This document shows positions 7,376 to 12,366 of a DNA stretch of 12,366 nt, piece by piece (within the stretch, counting starts at the first letter, position 1; the number at the start of each line of letters is the position of its first letter). Location: contig JAOZPK010000064.1 in assembly GCA_029932755.1 (NCBI GenBank), positions 1-12,366 on the forward strand, given 5' to 3'. The stretch comes from Candidatus Cloacimonadota bacterium. GTDB taxonomy: Bacteria; Cloacimonadota; Cloacimonadia; Cloacimonadales; TCS61. The notes under the pieces were generated by a model. It had not been told where the DNA came from. It searched no databases and saw nothing but the letters and a program-made list of their open reading frames with translations. The position numbers and the translations under genes were made by a program.

Positions 7376-8044
7376 CTATTTTAAAAAAGTATTCACTGTT
7401 TTTTTAAGTTTTCTTTTTGCTATTTTTAAATTATTTTGGAACCGAGGATCATCTGGTCTCAGCGAGACGGCTTTCATTGAGTAACTGTAGGCTTTATGAA
7501 AATCCTTCAGCATTATGTATAATGTAGCAATGTTGTTTATTATTGTTGCATCTTCTGGAAAATACTCATTTGCCTGAATAAGAATATTAAGTGCATTTTT
7601 ATCTTTCTTCTGTTTTAGTTCGATTGTAGCTTTTTTAAATAATTCTTTTGCCTTTACGTATTTTTCTCTGGCAACCACATCTTCAGATATTTTAAGATAA
7701 TTTTTAAAAGATTTCTTATCAGGAAACAATTTTACGGTTAATCTATAGAATTTTATTGCTTCATCCCATTTTTTTTGCATAATATTACATTCTGCCAGGG
7801 CAAGTAAATTTAGCTCATTTTCTGGGTATTCATCATAGATATTCTTTAGGTATTTTTCTGCTTTAGAATATTCGGAAAGCGAAAGAAGAGATAGGGCTAG
7901 GTTAAATTTATTTTCGACAGAATTATTTAATAAAATTGCTTTTTGAAAAAGCAGATAAGCTTTTTCGAAATCATTTTTAGTAAGAAGTTTTTGTCCTTTT
8001 TTTTTAAGACGCTTATCTTTTAGATCTTCTAAAAAGCTCATCAT
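7376..8044 (-). CDS. TPR-repeat protein encoded directly after rnfB
   Basis: This 222-residue protein has no signal peptide or TM segment and should be cytoplasmic. It is Lys-rich and made of tetratricopeptide repeats: helical pairs such as NDFEKAYLLFQKAILLN (24-40), SEYSKAEKYLKNIYDEYPEN (57-76), KKWDEAIKFYRLTVKLFPD (90-108) and KDFHKAYSYSMKAVSLRPDD (180-199). TPRs mediate protein-protein contacts, so a scaffold or assembly role is likely; the partner is unknown. Its ATG overlaps the rnfB stop as ATGA (8044-8041) and a second ATG follows immediately. There is no strong Shine-Dalgarno sequence of its own, which points to translational coupling with rnfB and roughly linked synthesis. I know of no standard Rnf subunit with TPRs, so an accessory role in Rnf assembly or regulation is a guess from position. 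Confidence 0.8.
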   Translation of the reverse strand: MMSFLEDLKDKRLKKKGQKLLTKNDFEKAYLLFQKAILLNNSVENKFNLALSLLSLSEYSKAEKYLKNIYDEYPENELNLLALAECNIMQKKWDEAIKFYRLTVKLFPDKKSFKNYLKISEDVVAREKYVKAKELFKKATIELKQKKDKNALNILIQANEYFPEDATIINNIATLYIMLKDFHKAYSYSMKAVSLRPDDPRFQNNLKIAKRKLKKTVNTFLK

Positions 8045-8955
8045 AATAGTTGATCTTCTTTTTTAGTTACTTCAGCTTTTTGCTCAGTTATTTCTTTTTT
8101 CATCGCTTCGGCTTTTGCTTTTGCAGCTGCTTTCTTCTGAGCACGAACTTCTTTTAGAGGATCGAAAATAGCAGATGTAGGACATACATCAGCACACATT
8201 CCGCAATTTATGCATTTTTCATAATCAATTTTGGCGAGATTGTCTATAACATGTATGGCGTCAAATTTACAAGCTTTCACACAAAGAGAACAGGCAATAC
8301 AAGCTGTATTATTGCCACAAGCTTTTCTTGAGATCGCACCTTTATCTTCAGATACACAAAGTACGTGAACACGTTTTTTTATTGAAACCATTTCAATAAT
8401 ATTTCGTGGACATGCAATTGCACATGCACCGCAACCTGTACATTTTTCTTTATCAACAATGATCATCCCATTATCGTCAATATGCATTGCATCAAATTTA
8501 CATGCTCTCACACAATCATATTGGTAAACACATCCGTAATTACAGGCATTTGGTCCACCTGAAATTAATATGGCAGCTTTACAGGTTTCTATTCCTTGAT
8601 AATTATATTTGAAATTAGTGTTATCTTTTCCACCACTCTGACAATGGATAATTGCAACTTTCCTATCGGTTGTAGTTGCTTCCATTCCCATGATCTCAGC
8701 GATTTGTTTTATGACATCATCTCCACCCGGAGCACAGAGATTTATTTCAGCTCCTTTTTCTACAACTGCTTCAGCATAGGCTGCACAGCCGGGATACCCA
8801 CAAGCACCACAATTTGCATTTGGTAGGATCTCGTTAATATTTTCAATTTTTGGATCTATCTCAACATGGAATTTTTTAGAGGCAAATGCCAATCCCAGAC
8901 CATAAATAAGCCCCAAAGTTCCTAAGGTTAAAACTGAATATAATAATATCGACAT
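8041..8955 (-). CDS. rnfB: RnfB, iron-sulfur subunit of the Rnf complex
   Basis: The 304-residue electron-input subunit exchanges electrons with ferredoxin at the cytoplasmic face of the complex. An N-terminal TM helix (about 5-25) is followed by the RnfB [4Fe-4S] domain with Cys49, Cys52, Cys57 and Cys74 (CGACGYPGC core). Ferredoxin-type cysteine sets come next: 138/142/148/152, 172/175/178/182, 213/219/222/225/229 and 248/251/254/258. This is the multi-cluster, clostridial-type form rather than the short proteobacterial one. After the last cluster, about 40 residues (265-304) are an Ala/Lys/Glu-rich, probably coiled-coil tail. The ATG at 8955 has a GGGGGA Shine-Dalgarno sequence. It is separated from rnfA by 9 nt, and its TGA stop overlaps the start of the TPR gene. 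Confidence 0.97.
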   Translation of the reverse strand: MSILLYSVLTLGTLGLIYGLGLAFASKKFHVEIDPKIENINEILPNANCGACGYPGCAAYAEAVVEKGAEINLCAPGGDDVIKQIAEIMGMEATTTDRKVAIIHCQSGGKDNTNFKYNYQGIETCKAAILISGGPNACNYGCVYQYDCVRACKFDAMHIDDNGMIIVDKEKCTGCGACAIACPRNIIEMVSIKKRVHVLCVSEDKGAISRKACGNNTACIACSLCVKACKFDAIHVIDNLAKIDYEKCINCGMCADVCPTSAIFDPLKEVRAQKKAAAKAKAEAMKKEITEQKAEVTKKEDQLL

Positions 8956-8964
8956 TAATTCCCC

Positions 8965-9552
8965 CTAGAATTTGAGACCGGAAAAGCCCAAGAAAGCGAG
9001 TGCCATGCTACCGGCAACTATCATTGAAATAGGCATTCCCTTCATACTTATAGGTAATTCTGCTCGTTCTAAACGTTCTCTGATCCCTGCCATTAGAATA
9101 AGAACAAGTGTGAAACCGATTCCGCCAAATAATCCATTTAATATTGCAAAGATAAAATTATATTCAGATTGGATATTCAAAATCGCAACACCAAGAACCG
9201 CACAATTAGTAGTTATAAGCGGGAGGAAAACACCTAAAGATTTATAAAGGGCAGGAGCTGTTTTCTGGATAATCATTTCTACAAGTTGCACCAGCGATGC
9301 AATTGTAAGAATGAAAGCTATTGTTTGTAAAAATTCTAGATGCAAAGGAACCAAAAGATATGTATGAATGAGCCATGTAAATGTAGATGCCATCGTCATC
9401 ACAAAGATAACAGCCATTCCCATACCTAAAGCGGAATCTAATTTTTTGGAAACACCAATGTAGGGGCATAACCCTAAGAATCTCATTAATACAAAGTTCT
9501 GAACGAAGATGGCCATTACAGCCATGAAAAGTATTTTTCCAACAAATTCCAT
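8965..9552 (-). CDS. rnfA: RnfA, membrane subunit of the Rnf complex
   Basis: This 195-residue, six-helix membrane protein is paralogous to RnfE. The two pack in inverted topology and hold an intramembrane [2Fe-2S] cluster, to which each contributes two cysteines. Those are visible here as Cys29 in LRFLGLCPYIGVS-like sequence and Cys117 in PLITTNCAVLG. The length matches the family. The ATG at 9552 has an AAGGAGT Shine-Dalgarno sequence lying immediately after the palindromic repeat that fills the gap from rnfE. It is one of two genes in the operon that end or begin next to this repeat, and it stops with TAG. Confidence 0.97.
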   Translation of the reverse strand: MEFVGKILFMAVMAIFVQNFVLMRFLGLCPYIGVSKKLDSALGMGMAVIFVMTMASTFTWLIHTYLLVPLHLEFLQTIAFILTIASLVQLVEMIIQKTAPALYKSLGVFLPLITTNCAVLGVAILNIQSEYNFIFAILNGLFGGIGFTLVLILMAGIRERLERAELPISMKGMPISMIVAGSMALAFLGFSGLKF

Positions 9553-9568
9553 TTATATACTCCTTCTA

Positions 9569-9650
9569 TTTACCGCTAAGTTCGCAAAGGCGCAAAAGGT
9601 GAATATTAATCTCTTTTCTTCGCGTCTTAGCGTTCTTTGCGGTTCATTTC
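9569..9650 (-). repeat. CGCAAAG-type imperfect palindrome, copy 1 (rnfE-rnfA gap)
   Basis: In the rnf direction the left arm reads ACCGCAAAGAACGCTAAGA, and the right arm ends in the inverse complement of a similar string (TTTACCGCTAAG on the plus strand at 9568-9579). About 20 of 27 positions of the two arms can pair. Each arm has a roughly 8-9 nt periodicity of CGC(A/T)AAG. It nearly fills the 111-nt gap and ends just before the rnfA Shine-Dalgarno sequence. Copy 2 has the same orientation. By recollection, such palindromes are dispersed in FCB and other genomes. Confidence 0.85.
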
Positions 9651-9663
9651 TTAAATGCTTCAT

Positions 9664-10251
9664 TTATTTTTTCTTCTTTAAATTCATTAAGCCCATCAGC
9701 AATCCCATCACGATAAATGCTCCGGGTGCTAATATTGCAATAAGCATCGGTTTATATGTTTCGGGAAGAACATTAAACCCCAGAAGCTGACCGGCTCCCA
9801 ATATCTCACGGATACTTCCAATAACAACTAAAGCAAGTGTGAATCCCAGTCCCATTCCCAAACCGTCCAAGATGGAATTAAATACATTATTTTTACTGGC
9901 AAATGCCTCAGCTCTTCCCAAAATAATACAGTTCACTACTATAAGTGGAATGAATAATCCCAAACTTTTGTGAATAGCGGGAAGGTACGCATGCATCACC
10001 ATATCAACTATCGTTACGAAAGATGCAATAACAACAATATAGGCTGGTATCCTAATTTTTGAAGGAATTAAATTTTTGATAAGTGAAATAAATATATTAG
10101 AGAAAACCAGTACGAAAGTTGCAGCTAATCCCATACCAATTGCATTCACTACCGAAGTGGTAACAGCCAAGGTTGGACAGAGTCCTAACGCCATCACAAA
10201 TACCGGATTTTCTTTTACAAATCCTTTCGTAAATTCTTTAAGTGAAGTCAT
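9664..10251 (-). CDS. rnfE: RnfE, membrane subunit of the Rnf complex
   Basis: This 195-residue membrane subunit, paralogous to RnfA, has about six TM helices. It carries Cys25 (ALGLCPTLAV) and Cys108 (PLIVVNCIILGRAEAFA), which with the RnfA cysteines ligate the buried [2Fe-2S] cluster on the electron path across the membrane. GRAEAFAS after the second Cys separates RnfE/NqrD from RnfA/NqrE. The start overlaps the rnfG stop as TAATG (10253-10249), with GGGAGG inside the end of rnfG, so the two are probably translationally coupled. The C-terminus is a tetra-lysine tail before TAA, and the next gap holds the palindromic repeat. Confidence 0.97.
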   Translation of the reverse strand: MTSLKEFTKGFVKENPVFVMALGLCPTLAVTTSVVNAIGMGLAATFVLVFSNIFISLIKNLIPSKIRIPAYIVVIASFVTIVDMVMHAYLPAIHKSLGLFIPLIVVNCIILGRAEAFASKNNVFNSILDGLGMGLGFTLALVVIGSIREILGAGQLLGFNVLPETYKPMLIAILAPGAFIVMGLLMGLMNLKKKK

Positions 10252-10814
10252 TATTCTATCCTCCCTTCAGCTTTTTCAGCAGAGAGATCAAGTTTGTCTA
10301 AGGCAGCTTTAATGGAATTAGTAATAGCTCGAGTTGTTATGGTTGCACCAGTTAAACTCACAATATTACCGCCGTCTTTATCAACCTTCATATCAGTTTC
10401 TTGCTTTTTGCTGAATTGTGTTTGAAATTCCGGTTTTTCACAATTAGCTCCTAACCCTGGAGTTTCGGCTTGAGAAATAATTTTGATCTTCTCAATAATA
10501 AGATCAGTATTTACCCCAACCATTGTTTTCACATCACTGCTGTAACCATAAAGAGAAGCTACAAATGTGTACCCTACAATATTTCCCCCAGCATCCTTAC
10601 CAATGTGATAAATAAGATCACCAGTAACTTCTTCTTTGATAACTTCCTCAAAAGTGATAGCAGAAGGAAGAACTTCTTTTCTTGCTTTTTCCTGTGCCAC
10701 TCGCTGATTTTCCTCAATAATTGGTTGAGTTAATGTATTCATGTAAGCTAAAACCCCGCTGGCAATAGCTGTAATAATAAATAATATAAAACCTAACTTT
10801 ATATAATATTTCAT
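10251..10814 (-). CDS. rnfG: RnfG, covalent-flavin subunit of the Rnf complex
   Basis: This 187-residue protein has an N-terminal TM anchor (residues 5-24) and a periplasmic FMN-binding domain. TGATIT (155-160) is the flavinylation motif; Thr158 of GAT is the expected phosphoester attachment site for FMN, added by the ApbE transferase, which is not encoded in this window. AETPGLGANCEKPEFQTQF (116-134) matches the conserved ETPGLG-type element of the family. It relays electrons between RnfD and the rest of the complex. The ATG at 10814 has AAGGAGT upstream, placed directly after repeat copy 2. It overlaps rnfE. Confidence 0.96.
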   Translation of the reverse strand: MKYYIKLGFILFIITAIASGVLAYMNTLTQPIIEENQRVAQEKARKEVLPSAITFEEVIKEEVTGDLIYHIGKDAGGNIVGYTFVASLYGYSSDVKTMVGVNTDLIIEKIKIISQAETPGLGANCEKPEFQTQFSKKQETDMKVDKDGGNIVSLTGATITTRAITNSIKAALDKLDLSAEKAEGRIE

Positions 10815-10828
10815 TTATACTCCTTAAT

Positions 10829-10915
10829 ATTTACCGCTAAGTGCGCAAAGGCACGAAGGTGATGATAAAATCTTTCTTTTCTTTGCGTCTTTCCGTTCTT
10901 TGCGGTTTATTTCTT
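10829..10915 (-). repeat. CGCAAAG-type imperfect palindrome, copy 2 (rnfD-rnfG gap)
   Basis: Shares with copy 1, in the same orientation, both ends (AAACCGCAAAGAACG near the rnfD stop and CACTTAGCGGTAAAT before the rnfG Shine-Dalgarno sequence) and the internal AAGAAAAGA. The 15-20 nt centre differs. Downstream of both copies the AAGGAGTATA ribosome-binding region is also alike. The gap of 104 nt is almost wholly repeat. Confidence 0.85.
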
Positions 10916-10918
10916 TCA

Positions 10919-11986
10919 TCAGCGTTTAATTTGCCCAAATGGTTTGGGAACGGTATATCTATCAATTAGTGGGACTGCAATATTCATAAGAAGAATGGAA
11001 TAAGATACTCCCTCCGGATACCCACCGATCAGGCGGATAACAACAGTGAGAATTCCACAACCCATACCGAAGATAAGCCTTCCCTTTTTTGTGACAGGAG
11101 ACGTAACCATATCGGTTGCCATGAAGAAAGCACCCAGGATAAGCCCTCCGGCAAGAATATGAAATAAAGGAAGCATTATAGAAGCTGAGAACATACCATT
11201 GATTCCACCAAACATATAAATAAGCACGAATACAGTTCCAATATAACTTACCGGAATTCGCCATTCTATAATATGTTTCCAAGCAAGGTAAGCAGCTCCA
11301 ATAAGCAGCGCAGCAGCAGAAACTTCACCAATAACACCACCAATATTTCCCCAGAAAAGATCCTGAAGTGTGTTCATGCTAGTGAGATTATCCATTACCG
11401 TGTTTGCCATATCACTACTTATTTGAGTTGTATCACGCAAGGCTTTTACAACTCCCAGCGGAGTAGCAGAAGTTACAACATCAGGAACATTTGAAGGTAA
11501 ATTTCTCAGTCCGTTTATAGAACTTTGGAATAGATTGCTCATTGGTGCTGTGAATTTCCAACCTGCTGTCATTAAAGTTGGCCATGAAGCCATCATGAAA
11601 GCACGACCTAAAAGAGCAGGATTGAAAATATTAAAACCTAATCCGCCAAATATCTGTTTCCCTAGAGCAATTGCAAAGATTGCTCCAGTAACAGGTAACC
11701 ACCAGGGTGAGGAAGAATTAATATTAAAGGCAATAAGAATTCCGGTTACAACTGCGCTGCCATCACCAATTGTTATTGGAACCTTTCTGTATTTCTGAAT
11801 TAGCGCTTCTGTGAAAACAGCAGCAGCAACTGCATAAAGAGTGAGAAATAAAGATTGAATTCCGAAAAAGAAAATTCCAACTAGCAATGCCGGTGTAAGA
11901 GCTAAAACGACTTGCCACATAACAGATTTTATTGATATCTTCTGATTAATATGCGGTGCTGCAGAAACAGCAAAAACATCGTTCAT
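10919..11986 (-). CDS. rnfD: RnfD, covalent-flavin membrane subunit of the Rnf complex
   Basis: This 355-residue polytopic membrane subunit is homologous to NqrB. TSATPLG (172-178) is the flavinylation site, with Asp169 three residues before it and Thr175 as the expected FMN attachment. GGLGFNIFNPALLGRAF (114-130) is the conserved NqrB/RnfD signature. About ten hydrophobic helices can be seen, with the extra-membrane loop at 140-215 bearing the flavin. It is part of the ion-translocating core. The ATG at 11986 has GGAGG at 11995-11991. The stop is TGA, followed at once by repeat copy 2. rnfC normally precedes rnfD in rnfCDGEAB clusters; here a four-helix-bundle gene precedes it. Confidence 0.97.
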   Translation of the reverse strand: MNDVFAVSAAPHINQKISIKSVMWQVVLALTPALLVGIFFFGIQSLFLTLYAVAAAVFTEALIQKYRKVPITIGDGSAVVTGILIAFNINSSSPWWLPVTGAIFAIALGKQIFGGLGFNIFNPALLGRAFMMASWPTLMTAGWKFTAPMSNLFQSSINGLRNLPSNVPDVVTSATPLGVVKALRDTTQISSDMANTVMDNLTSMNTLQDLFWGNIGGVIGEVSAAALLIGAAYLAWKHIIEWRIPVSYIGTVFVLIYMFGGINGMFSASIMLPLFHILAGGLILGAFFMATDMVTSPVTKKGRLIFGMGCGILTVVIRLIGGYPEGVSYSILLMNIAVPLIDRYTVPKPFGQIKR

Positions 11987-11993
11987 ATATCCT

Positions 11994-12005
11994 CCAATGT
12001 TTTGG
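11994..12005 (-). promoter_or_regulatory. small hairpin overlapping the rnfD ribosome-binding site
   Basis: In the mRNA CCAA (12005-12002), a four-base AACA loop and UUGG (11997-11994) can pair, and the last GG is part of the rnfD Shine-Dalgarno sequence GGAGG. The same CCAA can instead pair with UUGG at the 5' end of the large upstream palindrome, so the two structures compete. The stem is short and the regulatory role is inference. Confidence 0.3.
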
Positions 12006-12060
12006 AATTAGGGATTCGGAATTCGGGGTTTGTATTCCCGTTCCATTATCCTTATTCCAA
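12002..12060. repeat. 59-bp imperfect palindrome between the four-helix-bundle gene and rnfD
   Basis: The outer arms TTGGAAT (12002-12008) and ATTCCAA (12054-12060) are perfect inverse complements. Inside, GGAT/ATCC, GGAA/TTCC and CGGG (12024-12027) / CCCG (12037-12040) continue the pairing, with small bulges around a loop near 12028-12036. The left arm is also built from GGATTC/GGAATT-like units. The right arm includes the last sense codons and stop of the four-helix-bundle gene. It lacks a U-tract, so it is not a standard terminator. Confidence 0.75.
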
Positions 12061-12366
12061 TTTATCTTTTAATCTTGATATTAATTTATTCAGCATCATA
12101 GCAATGCTTTTGATTATATTTGAAACTATATTAAAATCATTTTGATTAGTGTATTCAAGTTTGAAAGCAATAATGATTTGTGTTTCCAATTCCAATAAAG
12201 AACCTTTTGCAATACGCAGGAAATAAATATATTCTTTTGTTGTTCCACGTTCCCATCCTTCAGCAATATTAGAAGAAATTGAGATAACAGCTTGCTGCAT
12301 CTGATTAGAAAGTGCATATTTCTCTTTTGAGGGAAATAAATCAATAATTCGATAAATTTCTACTGC
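12052..12366 (-). CDS. four-helix-bundle protein (23S rRNA intervening-sequence protein family), N-terminus outside window
   Basis: The last 104 residues are visible; the frame is open to the right edge, where it starts mid-gene with AVEIYRIIDLFPSKEKYALS. The signature of the family is complete: QMQQAVISISSNIAEGWERG, then KEYIYFLRIAKGSLLELETQI, matching the SIxSNIAEGxxR and FLxIAxGSLxELET motifs of the roughly 120-residue four-helix-bundle family (TIGR02436 type). These proteins were first seen in 23S rRNA intervening sequences and also occur scattered at other loci; their function is unresolved. No rRNA is seen here. It is in the same orientation as rnfD, 65 nt upstream, with a palindrome in between. 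It probably lies between rnfC (not in view) and rnfD, which would make it an insertion into the rnf operon. The stop is TAA. Confidence 0.9.
   Translation of the reverse strand, partial: AVEIYRIIDLFPSKEKYALSNQMQQAVISISSNIAEGWERGTTKEYIYFLRIAKGSLLELETQIIIAFKLEYTNQNDFNIVSNIIKSIAMMLNKLISRLKDKLE

Noticed and set aside
9569..10915. CRISPR-like repeats
   Set aside because: There are only two copies, more than 1 kb apart, with genes between them and no spacer array.
1197..10921. Genome-wide reassignment of TGA (Gly or Trp) to explain the in-frame TGA
   Set aside because: TGA closes rnfB, rnfD, the flavoprotein and the lipoprotein at family-appropriate ends, and Trp and Gly use normal codons throughout.
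12002..12060. Intrinsic terminator after the four-helix-bundle gene
   Set aside because: The hairpin is strong, but no U-tract follows it on the minus strand, and rnfD follows closely.
1..12366. tRNA or rRNA genes
   Set aside because: No cloverleaf with a TTCRANNY arm or rRNA core sequence was noticed. The four-helix-bundle family is associated with 23S intervening sequences, but no 23S sequence flanks it here.

Overview
The window is AT-rich DNA from what looks like an anaerobic member of the FCB group, plausibly Cloacimonadota, Marinimicrobia or a relative. Two extracytoplasmic proteins end in FlgD-like / type IX-style sorting domains with a PNPFNP motif, there is a clostridial-type Rnf complex, and the intergenic regions carry CGCAAAG-type palindromes. 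The placement is inference, since no rRNA is present. All three stop codons end genes here (TAG for rnfA; TGA for rnfB, rnfD, the flavoprotein and the small lipoprotein), so the code appears standard.

Layout. Positions 1-3895 (minus strand) hold an apparent operon: an exported cyclophilin-type peptidyl-prolyl isomerase with a C-terminal sorting domain, a COG2509-like FAD-dependent oxidoreductase, a small lipoprotein, and an ATP-cone plus uridine-kinase-like protein that runs off the left edge. A divergent intergenic region (3896-4064) separates this from a plus-strand gene (4065-6326) for a 753-residue secreted protein made of carboxypeptidase-regulatory-like repeats with the same kind of sorting domain. 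A bidirectional terminator (6338-6372) divides it from the convergent rnf operon (minus strand, 12366 to 6388). In transcription order that operon is: a four-helix-bundle protein (5' end outside the window), rnfD, rnfG, rnfE, rnfA, rnfB, a TPR protein, and a membrane protein with a periplasmic AMIN-like region and a cytoplasmic HTH-like tail. rnfC is expected just beyond the right edge.

How the genes work together. RnfABCDEG couples electron transfer between ferredoxin and NAD to ion transport across the membrane. Five of its six subunits are here with their cofactor residues intact (flavinylation threonines in D and G, paired membrane cysteines in A and E, cysteine-rich RnfB). The TPR and membrane proteins are probably co-transcribed and could be accessory factors, which is inference.

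Main discovery candidate. The cyclophilin gene contains a single in-frame TGA (3664-3662), exactly where some bacterial cyclophilins have Cys. Intact family sequence lies on both sides with no frameshift. A hairpin with a GGU apical loop begins 6 nt after the TGA and places the loop 21 nt downstream, resembling a bacterial SECIS element. This could be a selenocysteine-containing cyclophilin. A recent nonsense mutation or a sequencing error is the main competing explanation. A second theme is that three of the rnf-operon gaps carry palindromic elements, two of them copies of one dispersed repeat.
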